From: JAJPKK01 sp963702755
GTDB lineage: Bacteria; Pseudomonadota; Alphaproteobacteria; Rhizobiales; Xanthobacteraceae
Direction: 5' to 3'
Assembly (NCBI GenBank): GCA_963702755.1
Contig: CAVPDZ010000005.1
Coordinates: 186,001 to 250,000 of the forward strand
DNA: 64,000 nt
The position numbers were made by a program, and so were the translations under genes. Below the pieces are notes generated by a model. It searched no databases. It was not told the DNA's origin and saw only the letters and a list, made by a program, of their open reading frames with translations. Shown piece after piece: positions 31,164 through 41,583 of the stretch; the stretch's first letter is position 1, and each line of letters begins with the position of its first letter.

Positions 31164-32568
31164 TTACGTCTGCTTCGTCGACGACATCAAAACAGCGTCC
31201 GCACGCGCCGATCGCCGCGCATCACTCCGATGGGCCAGCAGCGCAGGAACGAGACCGGCAAGGCCGGCGAGCACGCACCAATAGGCATAGCGAAAATCGG
31301 CTGCGACCCCAAAAACGCCGAATGACAGCAGGTACGCAATTCCCGAGCTCGTGACGCCGACGGCGAACGCTCCGGATGATGTCAGGCGTCCTCGCCACGC
31401 CACCGCGCAAACCGCGGCTGCAAACGCGAGCCATGCTCCGGCGCGAAACAGGATGGTCGATTTCAATGCGTCGTGCAGCGCCACGATCCGCATGAAATAG
31501 GGATTGCGCTGCAAGCGGCACCTGATCGGGAAGTTCGATGTTATCGAGATCGAGGGTCGGATTAGCTCCGGCAAGAAAGGTCCAAAGAACGGAGAGACGA
31601 TGGCTGAGATAGGCGAGTGGATGAGTGGCGATCGCTCGCAGCCACGACTGCGTCAAACGCGGCGTGCCGAAGATGACGTCATCCTCGCGCTCGAGCCGGT
31701 CCATCACGAATTTGCAGGGATCGAGAGTCCAATAACCGTCCCAGCGCGCGGGATCGTAGCATTGGGTGATGAGCAATGCGGTTTCATCGGCAGTCCAAGA
31801 AACCGGAAACTGGTTTTGCTGCGTGAAATACGTGATGCCTCCGAGATCGAAGACGAGGAGCGAATGAAGCGGGTTCTGGCGATGAACCCCCAAAACGCCG
31901 TAGTAGACGATTTGAATGAGCACATAGCCCGCGATCACCGCCGGGATGAAGAGAAGCGCCGTGCGTTTCCACGCAAATCGCGCGGGCCACAACACGTAGG
32001 CGACAAGCAGCGGCGCCGCGATGATCGCATTAGGACGGACGAGCACGCCCAACGCGATCAGAGCAAGCGCGAACCCTTGCACCGCTGAACGCCAGGGCGG
32101 CGCGCGATCTGCAACGAGATAGGTGATCGCGGCCGCGAACAACCACACCACGGCAAATAGAACATCGCGCCAGATCATGACGAGGAGCATGAAGGCGGGC
32201 GGAACGAACGCAAGCAGCAGAACCGCGAGCGCGAGCGGGGCAGAGACGCGAGCCACCGCCAACGCGATGGCGCCGAAGGCGGACCAGTAAAGCACTGCGT
32301 TCAGAAGGAACATGCTGCCCGACCCGGGAGAGATCGGGTCGATGAGGGACCAGACGATGGTCATGACCGGGGACTGCCAGTCGCCCAAATAGCGTTGCTG
32401 CACGTACCCATAGATGTAGGTCGCGTCCTCGGTCAGGTAGCCGGGGTAGAAGACGAGAATGGTCACGGCTATGCCGACGCACGCCATCGCGGCAACGAGC
32501 ATTGCAGCGTACGGCTTGCGTATTTCGGCGGCCAATGGCTGGCGGGCTTGTGATTGGGAAATTGTCAC
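31164..32568 (-). CDS. Polytopic membrane protein, GT-C glycosyltransferase-like (one frameshift)
   Basis: An inner-membrane protein of about 465 residues with ten or more hydrophobic helices. The first external loop carries acidic residues after helix one (YPGYLTEDATYIYG), as in lipid-linked-sugar GT-C enzymes. A soluble loop (about 240-330) is followed by more helices. The frame shifts near 31510 (DQVPL); dropping one base leads into QRNPYFMRIVALHDALKS and ends at 31164. No specific family is recognised with certainty. The start at 32568 precedes MTISQSQARQ. Its position between the adhesin and several glycosyltransferases suggests an envelope glycan role. Confidence 0.7.
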
Positions 32569-32757
32569 ACGTGCTCAGTGAAATATGCGGGGACCGTTGG
32601 CTCCGTGCCGCATGAATATAGCTTTACCGTCGCATTTCATACCAGTCCGGCTCCGTGTTAACAGAGGGACGGGGCTGACAATAACAATGAAAACACGGAC
32701 AAGGGGATTGCGTCGCGAGGTCGACGGGCGACGATGGCCTGGTCGAGCAACGCCTTA

Positions 32758-33975
32758 ATGGGCTGAGCAAATCTCATCGCCTTCCGAGGCGTCGGCTGAA
32801 GCCGCGGGCGCGCTCGAACTCACCATTCTGATGCCGTGCCTCAATGAGGCGGAGACGATCGCGACCTGCGTTGAAAAGGGCGCGGGCATTTCTTGCTCGC
32901 GCCGAGTATCGCCGGAGAGGTGCTGGTCGCGGACAACGGGTCGACCGACGGCTCGGTGGAATTGGCGAAGCGCAGCGGCGCGCGGGTGATCGCGGTCACC
33001 GAGCGCGGTTATGGCGCGGCGCTTCGAGGCGGCATCGCGGCGGCGCGCGGCCGCTTCGTCGTCATGGGCGATGCCGACGACAGCTATGATTTCTCCGATC
33101 TCGAAGCGTTCGTCGAGAAACTCCGCGCTGGCTGTGATCTCGTCATGGGCAATCGGTTTGCCGGCGGAATCGCGCCGGGTGCGATGCCGTTCTTGCATCG
33201 CTATCTTGGCAATCCGGTCCTGAGCCTGATTGGGCGTGTCTTCTTCCACGCTTCCATCCGCGATTTCCATTGCGGTTTGCGCGGTTTCCGCCGCGACGCC
33301 ATGGCGCGGCTCAACCTGCGCACGTCCGGCATGGAGTTCGCGAGCGAAATGGTGGTGCGCGCGGCACTGGCGCGGCTCGTCATCGCCGAGGTGCCGACGA
33401 CTCTTTCGGTCGACGGCAGGTCGCGGCCGCCGCACCTGCGCCCTTGGCAGGATGGCTGGCGGCACTTGCGTTTTCTGCTGTTGTTCAGCCCGCGCTGGCT
33501 GTTCCTTTACCCGGGCCTCGCCCTCATCGTGCTCGGGGCGATCGGAAGCGCAGTGCTGTTTCCCGGCCCGTTGAGGATCACGAAAGGATTTGAACTGGAC
33601 GACCACACCTTCCTGGTAGCGGCGATGTCGATCCTGGTCGGCGTACAAGTCGTGGCCTTCGGCATCATTGCCCGGCATTTCGCCGCTGCCAATGGCCTGT
33701 TGCCGCGCTCGCGTCGTCTCGATGCGCTGCTGGCAGCGGTTCCGCTCGAGCGCGGTTTGATGATCGCGCTCGGCGTCGTCGTCGCCGGACTCGGTGGGGT
33801 TGGCTGGTCGCTGTGGCAATGGGCGCTCGTTGATTTCGGTCCGCTGACGGCGCCGGCCGTCATGCGCGTGCTCACCTTCGCGCTGGTCTTCATCGCCATC
33901 GGCGTGCAATTGGCGTTTGCGCTGTTCCTGCTCGGCGTCATCGACCTGCCGCTAGCGCGGAAGGACGGCAAGTAA
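32758..33975 (+). CDS. Polyprenyl-phosphate-type GT2 glycosyltransferase with C-terminal membrane helices (frameshifts)
   Basis: A GT-A enzyme related to dolichol/undecaprenyl-phosphate glycosyltransferases. Motifs: TILMPCLNEAETI, ADNGSTDGS, ERGYGAALRGGI, GDADDSYDF (DxD), DFHCGLRGFRRDA, then about four membrane helices (from about residue 230). Three single-base repairs are needed at the 5' end: near 32761 (giving start MAEQISSPSE), near 32878 (VEK-ARAFLARA) and near 32905 (ARA-SIAGEVLVA). From 32893 onward the frame is open to the stop at 33975. It likely loads a sugar onto a polyprenyl carrier for the neighbouring GT-C protein, which is inference. Confidence 0.82.
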
Positions 33976-34020
33976 GGGGGAGTCGCCTTTTTGGCGGAGG
34001 CGGAGTCGCGCCGCGGCGCC

Positions 34021-34323
34021 TCAGCGCGAGCACTCGATGGCAACGTATTCGGTACAGGTGCTGCTGCGGCAGCTCGCTTCGACGTTGCCGTTGCCGCCGG
34101 TGATCTCGTCGGGCTCGACCTTGCGGAACGACACTGCCGCTTCGAATTTGCGCGCCTGGCAGTAGGCGCTTGCCACCTGCTTCCCGCAGTTCGCGCCGCT
34201 GGCGAGGCACTGGTCGACGCCATAGCCGTCGCGATGGTTCTCGATGATGAAAATCTTGGTTTCGGCGGCCGCCGCGTGGAACGAGAAAGCCGAGATCGCC
34301 GCAAGGACGACGAGGGTGCGCAT
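34021..34323 (-). CDS. Small secreted Cys-containing protein of unknown function
   Basis: A 100-residue product with a clean signal peptide (MRTLVVLAAISAFSFHAAAA) and a mature part of about 80 residues holding six Cys (QCLASGANCG, AYCQARKF, EASCRSSTC, AIECSR), likely three disulfides in the periplasm. I do not recognise a characterised family. The ATG at 34323 is chosen because it begins the signal peptide; the longer upstream frame lacks coding character. It is monocistronic and convergent with the GT2 gene. Confidence 0.7.
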   Translation of the reverse strand: MRTLVVLAAISAFSFHAAAAETKIFIIENHRDGYGVDQCLASGANCGKQVASAYCQARKFEAAVSFRKVEPDEITGGNGNVEASCRSSTCTEYVAIECSR

Positions 34324-34557
34324 GGCGAAGCCCGCGATATCGGAAGAGATTTTCGAAAATGCGCGCAAACATGTTAAAGCGCCGTTAACCGTCCGGAACC
34401 CGCGGCTTGATGCCATCGCACCCCCGGCGCCGTCCGCAAATCCCCGGAGGTGGAACGAAATGTTAGATTGGGCGTGGAAGAATCGGGTTCTTCCGTTGTG
34501 TTGCGCGTTTGAATAACGTCTGCGCCGGACATCCGGCGTCTCGGGATCGCCAGTCTC

Positions 34558-35658
34558 ATGCCTGCGATTAAGGTCGCAATCATATTTGCAACCGACGGCT
34601 CGGACGGCGGCGACGACATCATCGCTCCCTTCGCGACCGCGAGTTTTGCCGCCGGCTTGCGCCTCGCGGGTTCCACCCCACTCATGATTGCGGTGACGCC
34701 GCATGGGGACGCAGTGACCGGACAGGCGTTCGGCGGAGCCGATCTGGTGCGCTCCTCCGCGGCCGGCCTTCGTGACCTCATTGCCGGCGAACGGCCGGAT
34801 GCAATCCAGACGTTTGGGATGGAGACGCGCCTCGCGGCGATCTGGCCGATGGCCGCCGCTCTCGATGTGCCCGTGGCGCATTGCGTGTCGTCCTGGCGGG
34901 GCGGCGACGCCCAGACGCGCCCGGTCACAGGATCAGTCTTCGCGGCGGCACGAGCGAAGCGCGCAAGCCGTCATGTCGGGGCTGTGATCGGCACCAGCCG
35001 GGCCGCGGCGGGGCGACTGATCGCCGCCGGCTGGTTTTCCGGCGCCGCGTTTTCCGTGATCCTGCCGCCGCCGGTCGAACGGTCCGGTGCCGCCCCGGCG
35101 CCGGCGCCGCGAGCGGGTGGCGGCGAGCCGGTGTTCGGGATCTATGATCCCGAGGCGTCGGGCGATCTCTTTGCCTTTGTCGCGCGTGCAATCGATCTTA
35201 CCGGGCGGCGCGACGACATACGCGTGAGCATCGCGGCAAAACATCCGCCAGGCGAGCCGGGACCGATGACGGTCGTTGAAGCGCGCGGCATCGACGAATT
35301 TCTCGGGGCCGTCGACGTGCTGGTGGTGCCTGCCTATGACGACGCCGCTGCGCCGGCTGTCATCGCGGCGTTGCGGGCCGGCAAATCGGTGATCGTGCCG
35401 GATTGCGGCGGCGCCGCCGAACTCATCGAATACGGCCGCCATGGAGTGATGTTCGCGGCCGGGAGCGTCTACCATCTCGCCAATGCGATGAACCTCATCG
35501 GCCAGTCCTGGCAGGAAACGCCGGTGCTATTGGCTGCGGGCGGTCCGGCGATCGCGAAGACCCATCCGACCATCGTGGCGCAGGGCTTTGCCGCCGCCCT
35601 TCAGCGGCTGGTATCGGAACGTTCGCAACAGCGTGTCGCGGGCTCCTCCCATGGCTGA
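34558..35658 (+). CDS. GT4-like glycosyltransferase
   Basis: A 366-residue GT-B-type protein. The N-domain begins KVAIIFATDGSDGG; AQTFGMETRLAAIWPMA and VAHCVSSWRGGDAQT lie mid-protein. The C-domain has the sugar-donor region VDVLVVPAYDDAAAPAVI followed by PDCGGAAELIEYGRHG, the equivalent of the E-x7-E segment of GT4, although Ala replaces the usual first Glu context, so donor binding may be altered. It overlaps the next gene by 8 bases (ATGGCTGA), indicating translational coupling. Confidence 0.75.
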   Translation: MPAIKVAIIFATDGSDGGDDIIAPFATASFAAGLRLAGSTPLMIAVTPHGDAVTGQAFGGADLVRSSAAGLRDLIAGERPDAIQTFGMETRLAAIWPMAAALDVPVAHCVSSWRGGDAQTRPVTGSVFAAARAKRASRHVGAVIGTSRAAAGRLIAAGWFSGAAFSVILPPPVERSGAAPAPAPRAGGGEPVFGIYDPEASGDLFAFVARAIDLTGRRDDIRVSIAAKHPPGEPGPMTVVEARGIDEFLGAVDVLVVPAYDDAAAPAVIAALRAGKSVIVPDCGGAAELIEYGRHGVMFAAGSVYHLANAMNLIGQSWQETPVLLAAGGPAIAKTHPTIVAQGFAAALQRLVSERSQQRVAGSSHG

Positions 35659-36583
35659 GCTTGGCGCCCCCGATCTGCGCTACGGGATCGTCGCGCTGGC
35701 GCGGACGGATCGCCGCCTCATGGATGCGACGCTGCAATCGATCGCGCGCCTGCCCGGAGCACCCGATGCGACGGTGCTCGCGGTCTCGAAGGTGCGCACC
35801 TACATTTATTCGGATGCCGTGAGCAATCCGTCATCCCCGCGCGGGCTTCGGATCGTGCCCGCGGAAAGCGGCGACGCGCTGCCGATCGCCGATGGCTTCC
35901 GCGCTGTCGCCCAGCGCGCCGACATCGTGGTCTTCGTTCCTGAGGGCATTGTCCTCAGTCCCGACTATCTCGCATCCGTGCGCGAAGCTGCCGAGAACTG
36001 GCAGGACATGGTCGGCGAGGTCGCGTTGGTTCATCGGACCGTCGAGGACGATGATCTCGCCCCCGATATCGTTGCGTCTCGCGAACAGGCTCTTAGCCGA
36101 TTCTGGGCTGCGTTGCGGTCAAGAAGTCTATGCGCCAGCCTGTTCTGGCTGCGGGTCGAGGCCTGTGGCAATCTCAGGTTCAATGCGTTTCCGCAGAGCG
36201 CGGAATATCTCGCCTTCTCGGCGCTGCTCGATCAGCTGCGCCCGCGGGGACGCACGCGCGTGATTTCATCGGACAAGGCCGTCCAACTCCGCCACGCCGG
36301 AGAGCGCCGCAGCGGCTTCGAGGCCGGGCGGGAGCTTTACGAGGCGCTGAGCCGGATCGGCGAATGGCGCGAGCGCAGCGATGCGGCGTTTGCGGGAGAG
36401 GCGAGTTACATCGATCCGCGGTCGGAGAAGCGACGTCTGTTCGGCGAGCAGGCGATGCGTTACCTCGGCTCGTCGGCGACGCGCGCCCACGTCGGCTCGT
36501 TCATCAAAGGAATGTTGGCGGCACGGCGCGAGGCCGCCGCAAGCCGCGAGCGCATCCGCAGCGACCTGCGCAAGCTGCGGTGA
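35651..36583 (+). CDS. GT2-like / uncharacterised glycan protein coupled to the GT4-like gene
   Basis: A 310-residue protein from the ATG at 35651. The N-terminal 200 residues look like a GT-A fold (RYGIVALARTDRRLMDATLQSI; VVFVPEGIVLSPDYL in place of a DxD line), but no clear metal-binding DxD is visible. The C-terminus is basic and helical. It might be a catalytically weak GT2 or a partner of the upstream GT4-like enzyme. The frame is intact. Function is not assigned. Confidence 0.6.
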   Translation: MAELGAPDLRYGIVALARTDRRLMDATLQSIARLPGAPDATVLAVSKVRTYIYSDAVSNPSSPRGLRIVPAESGDALPIADGFRAVAQRADIVVFVPEGIVLSPDYLASVREAAENWQDMVGEVALVHRTVEDDDLAPDIVASREQALSRFWAALRSRSLCASLFWLRVEACGNLRFNAFPQSAEYLAFSALLDQLRPRGRTRVISSDKAVQLRHAGERRSGFEAGRELYEALSRIGEWRERSDAAFAGEASYIDPRSEKRRLFGEQAMRYLGSSATRAHVGSFIKGMLAARREAAASRERIRSDLRKLR

Positions 36584-36626
36584 TGCGATGCGCGGTGGCA
36601 GGCTTCAGTGAGACCGGTGCGGGTGC

Positions 36627-37343
36627 TCAGCCGAGCATCGCATAGATGTCGCCGGAATTCGCCTCGTCCGCCAGTTCATCGATCCAGGCCGCGACCTCGT
36701 CGGCATTGAGCCTGCGGTCGTGAACGAAGGTGAGGCTTTCGCCTAATGAGGCTGCGAAGCCGTCATATCCGAGCGCGCGGCAGCGGGCGAGGGCGGCATG
36801 AGCGACATCGCGCTGGATGGTGGTGAACTCGAATGACAATGCCGGCACCGGCGCGCCGAGACCGGCCAGCGCCTCGGCCTCGAAGCCTTCCACGTCGATC
36901 TTGATGAAGCGCGGCACGCCGTGGCGCGCGATGAGGGCGTCGAGCGTCGTCATCGCGACGTCGACCGTGCGCGTCCATTGCTGGTCTTCCCAGCCGGGCG
37001 CGTCGCGCGCCGCGGCCACGAAGTCCTTCGACGCCGTGGACACGGTCGGATTGGCGAGATTGAGCCGCAGCGCGACCCGACCCTCGCACGCGCCGACCGC
37101 CGCTTCCACGACCGTCACCAATTCGTCGAGCCCGTAGAGGAGCCGCAGCGTCGTCGCCAGCGCCGGCTGCGGCTCGAGAACAACGACGTTTGCGCCCAGA
37201 CGCCGAAACGCGGCAACGCGATCGCCGACGTGCCCGCCGATATCGAAGACGAGGTCGCCCTCGTTGACGAAGCGCGCGTAATGGCGGTCGAGCACCTGTC
37301 GCCGTCGCCGCCCGCGGTAGTAAATGCCCAACGATCGCACCAC
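36627..37343 (-). CDS. FkbM-family SAM-dependent methyltransferase
   Basis: A 238-residue methyltransferase of the FkbM type, which often O-methylates sugars of surface glycans. Motif I is VFDIGGHVGDRVAAF (about 33-47). The acidic LEPQPA loop binds SAM ribose, and the signature IKIDVEGFEAEALAG (about 145-160) is intact. The family's usual length is 200-260. It lies in a glycosyltransferase neighbourhood, consistent with capping of a polysaccharide or glycoprotein glycan. Confidence 0.87.
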   Translation of the reverse strand: MVRSLGIYYRGRRRRQVLDRHYARFVNEGDLVFDIGGHVGDRVAAFRRLGANVVVLEPQPALATTLRLLYGLDELVTVVEAAVGACEGRVALRLNLANPTVSTASKDFVAAARDAPGWEDQQWTRTVDVAMTTLDALIARHGVPRFIKIDVEGFEAEALAGLGAPVPALSFEFTTIQRDVAHAALARCRALGYDGFAASLGESLTFVHDRRLNADEVAAWIDELADEANSGDIYAMLG

Positions 37344-37378
37344 CCCGCGCGCCGTTTGCAGGCCGTCGAGCCATTCTG

Positions 37379-37498
37379 TCTCCCCTCCCCCTTGTGGGGA
37401 GGGGTCGGCGGGTGGGGGTCGCGGGATGTGGCACGTCGTTGCCGTCTAGCCTGTCCCCGACCCCCCACCCCGACCCTCCCCCACAAGGGGGGAGGGAG
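37379..37498. repeat. Palindromic intergenic element, copy 1 (CCCCTCCCC-CTTGT-GGGGAGGGG type)
   Basis: About 120 bases with two C/G-rich arms that are inverted copies of each other. Each arm is itself a hairpin (CCCCTCCCC, loop CTTGT, GGGGAGGGG at the left; the mirror with ACAAG at the right). A second copy lies at 48564-48676. Here its right arm supplies the last codons and stop of opgH, giving a tail SPSPLVGEGRGGG. Confidence 0.85.
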
Positions 37499-39291
37499 AA
37501 GAGCGCCGCCCCGCGAGTGCCTTGAGGCCCAACGCGTCGAGCGGGGAGGGCGTAGTCTCCTCGGGCAGGCGGGCAATGCCGGCGCGCGTCAGGGCGGCGC
37601 CGACCGCCGGGCTCGCGGTGAAGACACACAGCGGCACGGCAAGCGCGAGCCCGCCGGCAATGAGCAGCGCATAGGGAATGGCGGCAGGCGCCGCGACCGC
37701 AAGCGCGCCGAGACATGCGCAGCCGAGCACGGTTTGCGGCCATAGCGCCGCAAATGCGTCCCGCAGCGGCACGGCATGGTCATCGCGCGCCTGGCCGCCC
37801 CACCCGACACTGCCGCCGAAGATCAGCGATGCCATGAACACGCTGTGCGCAAACCACGTGATCGGCAGCAGCAGCAGACAGAACACGGCTTCCGTGAAGA
37901 CGTTGACGAGGAAACGCGGTGTGCCGCCGTAGCGCGCCCTCGTTTGCGGCCGCATCAGCGCGTCGATCACGGTGGCGATCCTGGGCGCAAACCACATCAC
38001 CAGGAAAATGGCGAGGACCGCGAGCCCGGCATGAGGCGCGATGAATGCCGATGGCCGCTCGGCGCGCACGACACCGATGGTGCTGAGGATCAACAGCGCC
38101 ATCCACGCCGGCGAGCCGAGAAACATCAGGATCGCAAGGCCGAGTTGATACCGGCTGACGAACTTCAATCCCGGCCAGGTCAGGAAGTGCCAATATTGCA
38201 TATTGCCCTGGCACCACCTGACGTCGCGGCGAATGAATTCCAGCAGCGTCGGCGGATTTTCCTCCCAGCCGAGATGCTCCTCGGGCAGCACGCGCACCTC
38301 GTACCCGGCGCGCCGCATCGTCACCGCCTCGATCTGGTCATGGCTCAACACGTGGCCGCCAAGCCGGTCGGCAAGGAACGCGCCGTCGGGCAGCGGCGGG
38401 ATATGGCAATGCGCAGTGAAGGGCTTGAGCCGCAGCACCGAGTTGTGCCCCCAATGAGGGCCGCAATCGGCCTGCCACCACGCGCTGCCGATGGTATAGG
38501 ACCACATCGCGAGCCGCATGCCGAACTGGAACAGGCGCGCGAACGCGCTCGTCGACGGCATGCCGATCACGAGACCCTGCAGGATGCCGATCTCCGGCGA
38601 GACCTGCATGATGCGCACCATGCGCAGGATCGCGGAGGCTGGGATGAAGCTGTCCGCATCGAGCGTGACGGCGAAATCATGCTGGCCGCCCCAGCGCAGG
38701 CAGAAGTCGCGGATATTGCCGGCCTTGAAGCCGGCATTGTCGCTGCGCCGCCGATAGGTCACGGCAATGCGGTCGCGCCACGACGCCGCGAGCGCGGCGT
38801 AGCTCGCCTCCTCGGCGGCTGCGGCCGCGCCCTCGGGCGTGTCGCTCAAGAGATAGAGATGAAAGTGCTCGCCAAACGGCGCGAGCCCGTCCAGCATCGG
38901 CGAGAGATTGCGAATGACGCGCTCAGGGTCCTCGTTGCGGATGCACGCAAGCAGCGCAACCGATGCCGTGATCGGCTCGTCGCCGCGGACGCGGGCCGCC
39001 GCGGGCGTGACTGCCACCGATGGGTCATCGGCAAAGCGCAGGACCGCGAACCCGATGGCGGCGTTCCAGAATCCGATCACGGTCCACGGCAAGGTCACGA
39101 GAAACAGGCAGAGCAGCAACGATATCGAGCGCATCGAGCCCATTTTCGGCAAGGGCAATGCCCGTGAGCCACATCACCGCAATGATGGTTGCGATGACGA
39201 GGCCGGCAAACAAAAGCCGTCGCCCACCGGCGGGCGAGGGGCGCACGATAAGTTTCGGCAGGGCGGGTGCGCCCGCGTGTGACTCGGTCAT
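37446..39291 (-). CDS. opgH: Glucans biosynthesis glucosyltransferase H (one frameshift, altered C-terminus)
   Basis: OpgH/MdoH makes the beta-1,2-glucan backbone of osmoregulated periplasmic glucans in the inner membrane. About 615 residues from MTESHAGAP: N-terminal helices, a GT2 core (LLACIRNEDPERV, LDADS, the GHNSVLRLKPF block, SHDQIEAVTMRRAGYEV, RDVRWCQGNMQYW), then further helices. The break near 39140 (AENGL|MRSISLLLC) is fixed by dropping one base. The C-terminal ~15 residues are encoded by the palindromic element, so the native 3' end has been replaced. opgG, the usual partner, is not in the window. Confidence 0.9.
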
Positions 39292-39446
39292 CGAGAAAAA
39301 GGCTTTGGAAAGGACCCCGGCTCTGCTGAAATATAGCTGGTGCAACGTTTCCAAGTCCAAGGCTAAAAGGCGAAAGCTAAAGTCAAAATTGAACCGCGGC
39401 TGACGCAATCCAATTTCGGGAACTTCAAATTCGACGCGAGGATCGG

Positions 39447-40449
39447 TTGGGGGATCAGGCAGAAGCGCGGGCCGCCGAGGCCCTGTGGTACGTGGGTGCG
39501 AACCAGGCGGAGATCCGGTCCGAGACGATCGGTCCGGCCGGTTCCGGCGAGGTGGAGATTCGCGCGCTCTACAGCGGGATCAGCCGCGGCACCGAGCGCC
39601 TCGTTTTCACCGGACGCGTGCCCCCAAGCGAACATGGCCGCATGCGCGCCCCGTTCATGGTCGGCGAGTTCCCGTTCCCGGTGAAGTACGGCTACTCGAT
39701 CGTCGGCCACATCGTTGACGGCCCTGGCCACCTGCGCGGCCGCGAGGCCTTCGTGCTTCATCCCCACCAGACCGCTTTCACCGTGCCGGCGGACCGGATC
39801 GCGGTATTGCCGGCGGACGTTCCGGCTGCGCGCGGCGTGCTCGCCGCCAACATGGAAACCGCGCTCAATGCCATCTGGGATGCGGCGCCCGGCCCGGCCG
39901 ACCGCATCGCGGTGGTCGGCGCCGGCGTGGTCGGCTCGCTCTGCGCCTATCTCGCCGCCAAGCTGCCGGGCGCCGAGGTCACGCTGATCGATGTGCGGCC
40001 GCAGCGCGCCGAGATCGCGGCGGCGCTCGGTGTCGATTTCGCACTGCCGCCGTCGGCGCCGGACGAATGCGACGTCGTGATCCATGCGAGCGCGAGCGCT
40101 CGTGGCCTCGCGACCGCGCTCAACCTCGCGGGCGAAGAGGCGACCGTCGTCGAACTGAGCTGGTATGGCGCGGGCGCCGTCGAAGTTGCGCTCGGCGAGG
40201 CGTTCCACAGTCGCCGCCTGCGGCTCATATCGAGCCAGGTGGGACAGGTGGCCGCGTCGCGTCGGCCGCGCTGGTCGCACCGCCGCCGGATGGCGGCGGC
40301 CGTCGCGCTCCTCGCCGATCCCGCGCTCGACCGCCTGCTCGCGCCGGCAATCGACTTCCACAATCTACCGGCGCAACTGGCGCACGTTCTCGGCGAACCG
40401 GGCGGCGTGCTATGCCAGCTCGATCCGCTACCCGGCGCGGTCGGATTGA
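39447..40449 (+). CDS. Zinc-type alcohol dehydrogenase-like oxidoreductase (one frameshift)
   Basis: An MDR-superfamily protein of about 333 residues, apparently starting with TTG at 39447. It contains GEVEIRALYSGISRGTE, FPFPVKYGYSIVGHIV, and the Rossmann motif VVGAGVVGSLCAYLAA (about 153-168), but lacks the classical structural-zinc Cys cluster. This subgroup often lies beside 6-pyruvoyl-tetrahydropterin-synthase-like genes in related bacteria, as I recall; here that gene is 5.5 kb downstream. The break near 40428 (VLCQL|IRYPARSD) is repaired by dropping one base, giving the stop at 40449. Confidence 0.78.
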
Positions 40450-40512
40450 TAGCGCGACGCTTCCCGCGCCGCGGCGGCGTCAGCAACACAGGCGGAATTG
40501 GAGGACAGGGGA

Positions 40513-41506
40513 GTGGCTGGGCGTCTGCAATTGACGATGGCGTGCGGTCCGTACGATCGGATGGAAGCGCTCGCGCAAGGCGTGGTGCAGCCGGAGGGAA
40601 TAGACCTTCGCTATCTCGCCATACAGTCGCCGCCGGAAATCTTCGCGCGGATGATCAAGACCAAGTCGTTCGATGTCGCCGAGATGTCGCTCGCGCATTA
40701 CTCGATCATGCGAACGCGCGGATCGTTTCCCTTTGTCGCGCTTCCGGTCTTTCCGTCGCGCCTGTTTCGGCACGGCTTCATCTTCATCAACAAGAATGCG
40801 GGCATAGCCGCGCCGCGCGATCTCGAAGGCAAGCGGGTGGGGGTCCAGGAATACCGGCAGACCGCCGGCGTCTGGATTCGCGGCATTCTCCAGCACGAGT
40901 ACGGCGTCGATCTTAACCGCATCAGTTGGGTCGAAGGCGGCGTGAACGAGCCGCGCGCGGCGGACCACGACATGGACTTGCGCCCGATCGGCGAGCTGAG
41001 GCTCGAACTCATCGGTGCGGAGAAGACGTTGAGCGACATGCTCGAGGCCGGCGAGATCGATGCCTATTTCGGGGCGCGGCGTCCCGCGTCGTTCGATCGC
41101 GGCCGCAACGTCGCCCGGCTCTTTCCCGACTACCGGGCGCGCGAGAAGGATTTCTATCGCCGCACCGGCTTTCACCCGATCATGCATACGCTGGTGATCC
41201 GCGAGGAGCTTTATCGAAGCCGAGCCCTGGATTGCCGAAAGCCTTTACAAGGCGTGCCAGCAATCAAAGGCGTGGGCGCTCAGACAGATGCGCTTCTCCG
41301 GCGCGCAGCGCACCATGCTGCCGTGGCTGTTCGAGGAGATTGCCGAGATGGACGAACTCATGGGGCCCGATCCGTGGCCCTATGGCCTCGAAGCCAATCG
41401 GAAGATCCTCGAGGCCTTCCAGGGCTACCTGGTCGACCAGCATTTCCTCCACGCAGCGAAGCCGATCGACGAGCTGTTCACGCCCATTGTCGGATGGACG
41501 GAGTAG
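40513..41506 (+). CDS. 4,5-dihydroxyphthalate decarboxylase / periplasmic-binding-like protein (one frameshift)
   Basis: A protein of about 330 residues with the NMT1/substrate-binding fold, of the group annotated as 4,5-dihydroxyphthalate decarboxylase: LTMACGPYDRMEAL, LAIQSPPEIFARM, FDVAEMSLAHY, FPVFPSRLFRHGFIF and KRVGVQEYRQTAGVWIRG. It has no signal peptide, so a cytosolic enzyme is more likely than a transporter subunit. The frame shifts near 41215 (REELY|EAEPWIAESLYKAC) by one extra base and ends LFTPIVGWTE. The GTG at 40513, with GGACAGGGGA upstream, is the preferred start. It sits directly ahead of the Rieske dioxygenase. Confidence 0.8.
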
Positions 41507-41583
41507 CCCGGCGTCCTGGTCATAGGTCCAGCGGACACGGTTGCTTTCTCCTCATCGCCAACCGAAAATCCCGCCGAACAACA

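Noticed and set aside
32755..33909. 384-codon minus-strand frame opposite the GT2 gene
   Set aside because: The plus strand has the GT-A motifs and membrane helices; the minus frame is an Arg/His/Glu-rich shadow.
37776..39167. 463-codon plus-strand frame opposite opgH
   Set aside because: Antisense shadow; the minus strand carries the conserved OpgH motifs.
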